From Arcticibacter sp. (lineage in GTDB: Bacteria; Bacteroidota; Bacteroidia; 2-12-FULL-35-15), in assembly GCA_021155045.1 (NCBI GenBank), contig JAJNQB010000013.1:1-64000 (forward strand): a DNA stretch of 64,000 nucleotides, read 5' to 3'. The notes beneath the pieces were generated by a model. The model was not told the origin of the DNA. It worked only from the letters and a program-made list of their open reading frames with translations, and made no database searches. Numbering within the stretch: the stretch's first letter is position 1; each line of letters begins with the position of its first letter. This document shows, one piece after another, positions 44,303 to 52,600 of this stretch. The translations under genes were made by a program, and so were the position numbers.

Positions 44303-44474
44303 TTAAACCACAATTAGACAGTAGAAAGCTTTGGAAAAGCTGCACTATCTGTCTAATTGCGGATTATACCAATTATAAAAAAGGTTTATATTACTTTCGT
44401 AGGCAGATCAAATAATGAACTGCCTATTTAGGGTTAAATCAAACTCGGGTTTCTACTGTCTAATTGTGGTTAAA
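44303..44474 (+). mobile_element. MITE-like inverted-repeat element with 5-bp direct repeats
   Basis: Perfect 20-bp terminal inverted repeats, CCACAATTAGACAGTAGAAA (44308-44327) and its complement (44450-44469), bound a 162-base unit. TTAAA occurs directly on both sides (44303-44307 and 44470-44474) as a possible target-site duplication. A third, inverted match CTGTCTAATTG (44349-44359) makes an alternative shorter hairpin with the left end, which also contains AGCTTT/AAAGCT. The unit contains a partial copy of the 36930 palindromic repeat and no gene. Its right TTAAA includes the stop codon of the SpoIIE gene (44470-44472). The alternative is a large bidirectional terminator between convergent genes. 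Confidence 0.55.
44400..44438 (-). repeat. Partial copy of the palindromic repeat (inverted orientation)
   Basis: Bases 44408-44438 are identical (31 bases) to the reverse complement of 36930-36960. The remaining left arm is cut to TAGGCAG and the hairpin has one A-A mismatch at 44407/44419. It lies inside the 44308-44469 inverted-repeat unit. Confidence 0.85.
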
Positions 44475-45636
44475 ACTTAATTCCCATAACAAGTACATCA
44501 TCCACTTGTTGTTCATCTTGTTTCCAGTTATTTAAAGCATATTGCAAAAAAGATTCTTGTTCATTCATTTCCATACCTTGAGCGGTAAGCAAAAGCTCTT
44601 TAAACCTTTTTCTGTTGAATTTTTTCTTTTGTTCACCACCAAACTGGTCGCAATAACCATCTGTAAATAAATAAAAAGTATCATCTTTTTTTATGTTCAA
44701 ATGTTGAGTGTTAAACTCTTTTTTCGCATCACCGTAAAAACCGATAGGATAGCGGTTTGCTTCAAATTCAATTAATTCATTACTTCTAACCATCAGCATT
44801 GGTCTGAATGCTCCAGAAAAATCCATCGTACTTTTTTCTAAATCAAAAACACAAATTGCCACATCCATACCATCGTTTGTGATTTCACTATCATTGTTTT
44901 TATTTAAAGCAACCAATAATTCATCATCCAATGCATATAATATTTTAGCAGGGTCTTCAATTTCTTTTTTTACAATTACCTCTTTTAAAATTCCATTTGC
45001 GATGATACTCATCAATGCTCCAGGGACACCATGTCCAGTACAATCTACCACAGCAACAAAAATTTTATTTTGTTTTTGGTAAATGAAATAATAATCACCA
45101 CTAACAACATCTTTTGGTAAATACAAAACAAAAGCATCTTGAAAGACATTTTTAAACTTTTGTACATCAGGCAAAATTGCTTCTTGTATTCTGCTTGCAT
45201 ATTGTATGCTGTCCAGCATATCTTTATTGTGCTGTTCCAATTCTTTATGCTTTTGAAACAAAGCTTGCTCTGCATTTTTTCTGTCGGTAATATCATGTCC
45301 TATACCTATTAAGGTATTATTTTCACCTTTTGATGTATTCCACAAAATCCATTTGTCGTTACCGTTTATTGTCTTTAATAAACGTTCGTAAGGAATGGTT
45401 TGTATTAACGTATCTTGTTTCAATTGTTTTAGTGCTATTGCTTTTACATTAGCACGCTCAGCTTCATCAGAGCGTGTTAAATTCCACCAACCCTCACCAA
45501 TTAAGCTTTCTGGTTCAAATCCTAAAATACGTTTAACGGATGGACTCACGTATTGAACTTTTCCATTGCTGTTTACTACAACTATTAAACTATTTAATTG
45601 TTCAAGTATATTTTCTGTAACTAATTGCATGTGCAT
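44470..45636 (-). CDS. PAS-domain SpoIIE-type serine phosphatase
   Basis: 388 residues. A PAS sensor domain covers about 8-120 (LEQLNSLIVVVNSNGKVQYV, then RILGFEPESLIGEGWW and the GIGHDITDRKNAEQA end). A helical connector (125-165) leads to a PP2C/SpoIIE phosphatase domain (about 165-388) with the metal-binding DCTGHGVPGALMS near 217, DGMDVAICV near 263 and YLFTDGYCDQFGG near 330. It presumably dephosphorylates an anti-sigma-antagonist-like or other phosphoprotein in response to a ligand or redox cue at the PAS domain. No RsbV/RsbW-like partner is nearby. Two ATG codons (45636 and 45630) could start it. Confidence 0.9.
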   Translation of the reverse strand: MHMQLVTENILEQLNSLIVVVNSNGKVQYVSPSVKRILGFEPESLIGEGWWNLTRSDEAERANVKAIALKQLKQDTLIQTIPYERLLKTINGNDKWILWNTSKGENNTLIGIGHDITDRKNAEQALFQKHKELEQHNKDMLDSIQYASRIQEAILPDVQKFKNVFQDAFVLYLPKDVVSGDYYFIYQKQNKIFVAVVDCTGHGVPGALMSIIANGILKEVIVKKEIEDPAKILYALDDELLVALNKNNDSEITNDGMDVAICVFDLEKSTMDFSGAFRPMLMVRSNELIEFEANRYPIGFYGDAKKEFNTQHLNIKKDDTFYLFTDGYCDQFGGEQKKKFNRKRFKELLLTAQGMEMNEQESFLQYALNNWKQDEQQVDDVLVMGIKF

Positions 45637-45949
45637 TAAAATTAAAAATTACAAGATGTGTTTTGTAATTGTAAAAAATAAAATAAAATAATTTTTTAGA
45701 TTTGCCCTTGGCAAGATTTGTTATTTGCGAATGCTATTCCAATAACTAAATCGATTACGAATGGGCATAATTCGGCACATTACGTTTTGATGAAACGTGT
45801 AACCAATATGGTCAATTGTAGTATGTGTTTTTTGTGCCATTGTATATTTAATGCGCACAAATGTATTATTAATTATTCATCAAACAAAAATATAGAAACA
45901 ATATTTAAATTAACTTTGGTACTTAATAAAAGTATTTCGAATCAACTAA
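45637..45949 (+). other. Divergent intergenic region with a -7 box for the flavoprotein
   Basis: 313 bases, AT-rich, without a convincing gene. TAACTTTG at 45911-45918 fits the -7 consensus and ends 31 bases before the ATG at 45950. An open frame through 45718-46011 lacks family resemblance and overlaps the flavoprotein in another frame, so it is not annotated. No strong hairpin or repeat is seen. Confidence 0.45.
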
Positions 45950-47164
45950 ATGGATGTAATTGTAATAGGAGGAGGTGCTGCGGGTTTTTTTTCGGCTATC
46001 AATATTGCTGAATTAAATCCTTCGGCTAATGTTACGATATTAGAGAAAAGCAATAAGTTATTATCTAAAGTTCGTGTTTCGGGTGGAGGGCGTTGTAATG
46101 TTACCCATGCTTGTTTTGTAAATTCATTGCTGATTAAGAATTACCCTAGGGGCGAAAAAGAATTAAGAAATATTTTTACTAGATTTTCTCCCATTGAAAC
46201 AATTGATTGGTTTAAGAAAAGAGGAGTGGAACTAAAAACAGAAGATGATGGAAGAATGTTTCCTATTTCTAATAGTTCTGAAACTATAATTAATTGTTTG
46301 CTTACAGAAGCAAAAAAACACAATGTAAAAATAAAATTAGGTGTTGATATTATTGAAATTGTAAAAAAAAATAATAATTCATTTTTATTAAAAGCCAATG
46401 GAGGCGGTGAGTTCGCTTGTGATAAATTAATAATAGCAACAGGAGGAAATGCAAAAGAAGCAGCTTACGATTGGTTAAAAAAGTTAGGACATACCATTGT
46501 AAAGCCCGTTCCATCACTTTTTACTTTTAATATTCCTAATAATGAAATAACCAGGCTAATGGGTGTTTCTGTCGAAAGAGCGAAAGTGCGCATTCAAAAA
46601 ACAAAAATAGAAACGGAAGGACCTTTACTAATAACGCATTGGGGCTTGAGTGGACCAGTAGTTTTAAAAGCATCTGCTTGGGGAGCAAGACAATTAAATG
46701 ATTTAGACTATAATTTTATCGCTGTTATAAATTGGTTGCCAACTTATAAAGACGAAAAAGTAAAAATAGAATTACAAAATCACAGAAATGATAGTGCACC
46801 TAAAATGATTTGGAATAACTGTCCGTTTGAATTACCAAAGCGATTGTGGGAATACTTGATTCAAAAAGCAATGATAGATATTAATACGCGTTGGGCAGAT
46901 ATTTCTAAAAAGCAAATGAATGTTTTAGCAAATATTCTTTTAAATGACGAGTACCAAGTTAAAGGAAAAACAACATTTAAAGAAGAATTTGTTACCTGCG
47001 GTGGAATTAGTTTAAACGAAATTGATTTTATAGGTATGCGAAGTAAAATTGTTTCAAACTTACATTTTGCAGGCGAAGTGATTGATGTTGATGGTGTAAC
47101 AGGTGGTTTTAACTTCCAAAATGCTTGGAGTACTGCGTATGCAGTTGCTAAAAATATTGTTTGA
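45950..47164 (+). CDS. HI0933/BaiN-type NAD(P)/FAD-dependent flavoprotein
   Basis: 404 residues. N-terminal FAD-binding GGGAAGFFSAINIAE (8-22) with the acidic end of VTILEKS; then the family signature KVRVSGGGRCNVTH near 45; ATGGNAKEAAYDWLKKLGHT near 163; GPLLITHWGLSGPVVLKASAW near 223; and the C-terminal FAGEVIDVDGVTGGFNFQNAWSTA near 375. The HI0933/YhiN family includes BaiN, a bile-acid-modifying reductase, and uncharacterised aminoacetone- or flavin-linked oxidoreductases. The substrate is unknown. It is monocistronic and convergent with the Prc gene across a large nested hairpin. Confidence 0.9.
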   Translation: MDVIVIGGGAAGFFSAINIAELNPSANVTILEKSNKLLSKVRVSGGGRCNVTHACFVNSLLIKNYPRGEKELRNIFTRFSPIETIDWFKKRGVELKTEDDGRMFPISNSSETIINCLLTEAKKHNVKIKLGVDIIEIVKKNNNSFLLKANGGGEFACDKLIIATGGNAKEAAYDWLKKLGHTIVKPVPSLFTFNIPNNEITRLMGVSVERAKVRIQKTKIETEGPLLITHWGLSGPVVLKASAWGARQLNDLDYNFIAVINWLPTYKDEKVKIELQNHRNDSAPKMIWNNCPFELPKRLWEYLIQKAMIDINTRWADISKKQMNVLANILLNDEYQVKGKTTFKEEFVTCGGISLNEIDFIGMRSKIVSNLHFAGEVIDVDGVTGGFNFQNAWSTAYAVAKNIV

Positions 47165-47296
47165 TTTTTTAATTTTAGAATTATTTTTATAAGCCTTTTT
47201 TTTGCTCATTGTTATATTGGCATTATTTCTATCAAAGATAAGAAAAATGAGAACAGATTAATAATACGCTATTATATATATCACTTCAAAAAAATC

Positions 47297-47379
47297 AAAA
47301 AAACAAAACAATCCGGAAACCCTAAATAGGCAGTTCATTATTTGAACTAACTTTGATTTCTGGATTGTTTTGTTTTTTT
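47297..47379 (+). terminator. Large bidirectional terminator with a repeat inserted in its loop
   Basis: A 23-bp stem (47297-47319 with 47357-47379, one G-T pair), with A and T runs at the outer ends and core CAAAACAATCC, lies between convergent genes. Its 37-base loop is occupied by a partial copy of the palindromic repeat (47318-47348; 31 bases identical to 36933-36963), which forms its own AGTTCA/TGAACT hairpin. The outer stem reads as a normal terminator split by the repeat. Confidence 0.8.
47318..47348 (+). repeat. Partial copy of the palindromic repeat inside a terminator loop
   Basis: 31 bases identical to 36933-36963, in the same orientation. The second arm stops after TGAACT, leaving a 6-bp stem with loop TTATT. 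It is enclosed by the 47297-47379 terminator stem. Confidence 0.85.
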
Positions 47380-47394
47380 ATTATAGGTATTTTT

Positions 47395-49485
47395 TTATTG
47401 AATATTTGTCATAATATTCATTGTTTCATTTAGGTAAATATCTTTTTTTATAGTTTTATACCATTCTTTTGTTTTAGTTACTTTCACTGTATCAGTTTCA
47501 TTTATTGTGCCATCAGCCGATAAAGCATTTATTTCAAAGCTATTTAATTCTTTATCTAAATCATCTAATTTTTTATTGTCGGTTTTTATCTTTTTTTGTT
47601 CAGCAACATATTTATCGTAGTTTAAAGAAACAATGCTTTCATCTTTTTGTTTTTTTAATCTTTTTGCGGCTTCGTTTAGGATTCCAAATCCTTCATTTGT
47701 TTTTATACGTTCAGCACTTGCTGTGCGTATTTTTTCAATGTTGTAATTTACTTTCCATGTTTGGTATTTTGCTGCTGGTATTTCGTCCCAAGCCAAAGGA
47801 TAATCTTGTTCTTTTTCGCCTCTGTCTAACAAATAATAAGGGTCGGGTAACACAATATCTGGTATTACACCTTTTAATTGTGTAGTTCCCCCGTTTATTC
47901 TATAAAATTTTTGAGTAGTAATTTTTACAGAACCCAAAGGTTTTAAATTGCTATAAGCAGGAGGTAAATAATCATCTAATTCATAGAAACGTTGCACTGT
48001 TCCTTTTCCAAATGTTGCAGGAGATGTTCCTACAATAATTCCGCGTTTATAATCTTGTATGGCAGCAGCCATAATTTCAGAAGCAGAAGCAGAATTTGAA
48101 TTTACCATTACTACCAAAGGTCCATCGTAAATTACAGAAGCATCTCTGTCTTCCATCACTTGAGGAAATCCTGTTTTTTGTTTTACTTGTACTATCGGTC
48201 CTTTTTCGATAAACAAACCTGCCATGTCCACAACATCGCCCAAAGATCCGCCACCATTGTAGCGCAAGTCAAGAATAATTCCATCTACCTTTTCTTCTTT
48301 TAATTTCTGTAATTCTTTTTTTACATCTTTTGCACAGCTGCGTCCTCCGCTTTGTCCGCCAAAATCAGCATAAAAAGATGGCAATTTTATATAACCGATA
48401 TTTTTCTTTCCTTTTAAAATAACGGACTGTGCATATGTTTCTTCCAGTACTACTATGTCTCTAATCAATGGGATTATGATAGTAGTTCCATCCGGTTTTT
48501 TTACGGTTAATCGTACTTCAGTCCCTTTTTTTCCTCTTATAAGCATTACGGCATCATCCATTCTCATATCCACAATATCAACTGCTTCGTTATTTCCTTG
48601 AGCTACCTTTAAAATAACATCTCCTGTTTTTAACTGCCCTTGTTTCCAAGATGCACTACCGGGTACAATATTGGTAACTTTTATATAACCATCTTTTTCT
48701 TGTAATTGTGCTCCAATACCTTCTAATTGTCCGCTCATAGAAATATCAAAGTTGGCTTTGTCTTTTGGAGCATAATACTCGGTATGCGGGTCGTAAATTC
48801 CAGTGATAGAATTGAAGTAAACAGACAATCTATCGTTGCGGTTAAATTCTTTTAGTCTTTTAAACCAATCATCATTACTTTTTAAAATCTTTTTACGTGC
48901 TTCTATTTCTAATTCTTGATTCGTTTTAATAACAACAGTATCGCTTTTTTCTTTTGCTTTTTCTTGGCTTTCAATTAAATCGTACATTTTTGCTAAGGTT
49001 TGATATTTTAAGGTTTTTCGCCAAGCGTCTTTTAAATCTTCTTTTGATTTGCAAAAATTTATTTTTTCAGGGTCTAGTTGCAATGTTTCTTCCTTTGAAA
49101 AATCAAATGGTTGTGTTAAAATGTCTTTGTAGAATGCTTGTGCTTCGTCCACACGTTGATTAATAATATCATACGATTTGTTAAAAAAATTAAATCGAGC
49201 ATTGTTTATGTCATCATCAATAGAACGGTCATATTTTTTGAGTTCATCCACATCTGATTGAAGCAGGAATTTTTTATTATAATCAAGCCTTTTTATGTAA
49301 AGCTTGAAAACCTTTTCAGAAAATTTATCATTTACTTCTAGCGGTGAATAATGGATGTTATTTAGACTTTGCATGATAATTTGGTCTAATGCTTCTTCTT
49401 TTTCGGAAAGAGTAACATACGTGTATGAAAACAGTGCTATGGAAAGTACTGGTATTAAATACAAAAGCTTTTTATTTTTTAACAT
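47395..49485 (-). CDS. prc: Carboxy-terminal processing protease (Prc/tail-specific, S41 family)
   Basis: 696 residues with an N-terminal membrane anchor/signal (LLYLIPVLSIALFSYTYV). The N-terminal helical region is followed by a PDZ domain (about 240-330: LEGIGAQLQEKDGYIKVTNI, GDVILKVAQG) and the S41 catalytic domain. The nucleophile Ser is in MVNSNSASASEIMAAA near 465 and Lys in ATFGKGTVQRF near 492. A C-terminal DUF3340-like helical region follows (about 560-696). It degrades or trims envelope proteins from their C-termini in the periplasm. The size matches E. coli Prc, not the shorter CtpA. It has a TATATTCG box upstream and is convergent with the flavoprotein gene. Confidence 0.92.
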   Translation of the reverse strand: MLKNKKLLYLIPVLSIALFSYTYVTLSEKEEALDQIIMQSLNNIHYSPLEVNDKFSEKVFKLYIKRLDYNKKFLLQSDVDELKKYDRSIDDDINNARFNFFNKSYDIINQRVDEAQAFYKDILTQPFDFSKEETLQLDPEKINFCKSKEDLKDAWRKTLKYQTLAKMYDLIESQEKAKEKSDTVVIKTNQELEIEARKKILKSNDDWFKRLKEFNRNDRLSVYFNSITGIYDPHTEYYAPKDKANFDISMSGQLEGIGAQLQEKDGYIKVTNIVPGSASWKQGQLKTGDVILKVAQGNNEAVDIVDMRMDDAVMLIRGKKGTEVRLTVKKPDGTTIIIPLIRDIVVLEETYAQSVILKGKKNIGYIKLPSFYADFGGQSGGRSCAKDVKKELQKLKEEKVDGIILDLRYNGGGSLGDVVDMAGLFIEKGPIVQVKQKTGFPQVMEDRDASVIYDGPLVVMVNSNSASASEIMAAAIQDYKRGIIVGTSPATFGKGTVQRFYELDDYLPPAYSNLKPLGSVKITTQKFYRINGGTTQLKGVIPDIVLPDPYYLLDRGEKEQDYPLAWDEIPAAKYQTWKVNYNIEKIRTASAERIKTNEGFGILNEAAKRLKKQKDESIVSLNYDKYVAEQKKIKTDNKKLDDLDKELNSFEINALSADGTINETDTVKVTKTKEWYKTIKKDIYLNETMNIMTNIQ

Positions 49486-49510
49486 AATTGATTGAATATT
49501 GAATTGTTCA

Positions 49511-49518
49511 CGAATATA
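49511..49518 (-). promoter_or_regulatory. Putative -7 box of the Prc gene
   Basis: The minus strand reads TATATTCG, 25 bases before the ATG at 49485; TTG lies 22 bases further upstream (49541-49543). Confidence 0.45.
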
Positions 49519-49666
49519 CGAATTACAGCTATTTTATAGCCAATAATCCTATGGCAAATTGCATTCCAAATTTTTTATTTAACAAATTATAACAGAACAC
49601 CTTTTTGTTATACATTTACTACAATTATTAATTTCTTACCGATTTCATAAACCAAAATCTAAAAAA

Positions 49667-52600
49667 ATGTCGAAAAGAGTTTTATTACTTATCGTTGCTG
49701 CTGTAATACTTGTATTTGCTGGCTTATCTGTATTATTAAAAAAATCAGATTCAAATTACGAGCAGGTAAATCCTGCGTTTAGTGCATATATTAGCGCATA
49801 CACATCAGGAGTAATATCTAGTGAAAGTACCATACGAATTTTGCTTGCAAATGAAACTCAAACTCCAATCGAAATTGGTAAGCCTATAGATAAAGAATTA
49901 TTCGATTTTTCGCCATCTATTAAAGGTATTGCTGTATGGTTAGACAATCGCACCATAGAGTTTCGTCCTGAAAAGCCTTTGCCGAATGGTAAAGAATACA
50001 AAGTTGAATTTTATTTGTCAGACATCATGGAAGTTCCTCGTGAATTTAAAACATTCGATTTTGCTTTTCAAGTGATGAAACAATCATTTGAGGTTTATAT
50101 TGATGGAATGACTACTACTGATAAAAAAACATTGCGAACTCAACGCTTAGATGCAACGCTTTCTACTGCAGATGTTGCTGATTTTACTCAGGTAGAAAAA
50201 ATAATTACTGTTACACAGAATGGGAAATCGCTGCCTGTTGTATGGGTACACGAAGGAAATAAAACAACACATCGTTTTTCTGTTGAAGGCATTCAACGTA
50301 CGGAAAAAGCAGGACAAATAGAAATTACTTGGGATGGTAAACCAATTGATGTGGATATCAGCAATACAATTACTATGGAAATTCCTGCATTGGGAGATTT
50401 TAAAGTTGTAAGTGTTTCTGTAGAACAAGCAAATGAGCAGTGCGTAGTAATGCAGTTTTCCGATCCACTGATGGAAAATCAAACATTAAATGGTTTGATA
50501 ACATTAACAGGAGGTAGCGCACTAAAATATATTATTCAGGATAATGAAGTAAGAGTTTATCCTCAAGTTCGACAAGTTGGAGCAAGAACTATTACTGCAG
50601 AAGTAGGAGTAAAAAATATTTTAGGAATGCCTTTAAAAGCTCGCTACCTAATGGAATTGATGTTTGAAGAAATAAAACCTCAAATACAATTGGTAGGTAA
50701 AGGAATTATTCTCCCAAACTCAAACGGGCTTACATTCCCTTTCCGAGCGGTGAGCTTAAGAGCTGTGGATGTTAAAATATTAAAGATTTATGAAAAAAAC
50801 ATTCCTCAGTTTTTACAAGTAAATAGTTTAGATGGACAAAGAGAATTAAGGCGAGTAGGGAAAATTGTTTTAAAGAAAACAGTTCAGCTTACTCAAAAAT
50901 CTGCAATGGATTTAGGTAAATGGAATACCTATTCTTTGGATTTAGATAAATTGATTAAAACTGAGCCTGGCGCTATTTATAAAATCATTATTAGTTTCAA
51001 AAAAGAATATTCAACATTTACTTGTACCGAAACAGATAACAGCTCGGATAATGATAATATGCAACGGTTGAATGACGAATATGCTGATGACGATGATGAA
51101 AGAGATTGGGATTATTATGGAAATTATTATTACGATGATTATGAATATTATGATGATTATGATTACGGTTATAATTATCAAGACAGAGATAATCCTTGTA
51201 AAAAATCATATTACCGAAACAGAGAAGTAAACCGTAATTTTTTAGCTTCTGATTTAGGTTTAATAGCAAAACGAGGTGTTGATGGTTCAATGAATTTTGT
51301 AGTAACAAATTTAGTTACAGCCCAACCTATTTCGAATGCTACAGTTGAAATCTATGATTACCAGTTGCAAGTTTTAAAATCACTTAAAACAAATGGCGAA
51401 GGAATGTGCGAAGGTTCATTTAAAAAGAAACCTTTTTTAATGATTGCCAAAAGTGGAACTCAAAGAGGTTATTTAAAATTAGATGATGGTTCTTCGCTTT
51501 CTGTTAGCGCTTTTGATGTAAGTGGAGAAGCTGTACAAAAAGGTGTAAAAGGATTTATCTATGGTGAGCGAGGTGTGTGGCGCCCTGGTGATACTTTATT
51601 TTTGTCATTTATTTTAGAAGACAAACAAAATACATTGCCTAAAAATCATCCTGTTCAATTTGAATTACTAAACCCACAAGGACAGATTTTTAGAAAAATG
51701 GTGAAAACAGTTGGTTTAGATGGTTTCTACAATTTTACTACCACCACCGATAAAAGTTCACCAACAGGAAATTGGACAGCACGAGTAAAAGTAGGTGGAG
51801 CATGGTTTACAAAAAACATAAAAATTGAGACCATTATGCCAAACCGATTAAAAATAAAATTGGATTTTGGTGTCGAAAAACTTTCTGTTTCTAAAAAAGA
51901 TGTGAACGGGAATTTAGAAGTTAAATGGTTGCATGGTGCTATTGCTCGTAATTTGAATGCAAAAATTGATGTAACACTTTCGCAAATAAAAACTGTTTTC
52001 AAAAAATATGAAGACTTTCATTTTGATGATGCAGCAAGAAGTTTTTCATCTGAAGCACAAACAATTTTTGATGCTGATATTAATAATGAAGGGAAAGCAA
52101 TTGTAAAACCTAATCTTAATGTTAATGATGCAGCACCAGGGATGTTGCGTGCAACATTTAAAGCGCGTGTGTTTGAGCAAGGAGGAGCATTTAGTGTAGA
52201 CCAATTTTCATTGCCATATTCTCCTTATTCAAGTTATGTAGGTATAAAATTACCTGAAGGAAATAGATATACAGGAATGATTCAAACAGATACCAACCAT
52301 ATTGTGAAAGTGGTTACTGTAGATAGTGATGGAAAGCCTGTTTCTAAAAAGAATTTGAAAGTACAAGTATATAAAATCAATTGGCGTTGGTGGTGGGATA
52401 GCTATGATGGGGATTTAGCAAATTATGTTGGTAGCGAATATCGTCAACCAATTTTATCACAAAACATTTCAACCGTTGATGGTAAAGGTCAGTTTGTATT
52501 GCGTGTGAATCGCCCTGATTGGGGACGCTTTTATGTATGTGTAACAGATGAAGAAAGTGGTCATAGAACAGGACAAACTGTTTATATTGATTGGCCAGCT

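Noticed and set aside
45718..46011. 97-codon open frame upstream of the flavoprotein
   Set aside because: Composition is Cys/Asn-rich without domain resemblance and it overlaps the flavoprotein gene in another frame. The -7 box for the real gene lies inside it.
51085..51200. Asp/Tyr codon-rich tract as a frameshift or misassembly
   Set aside because: The reading frame continues undisturbed on both sides and the tract is varied rather than a pure repeat, so it is treated as a real protein insert.
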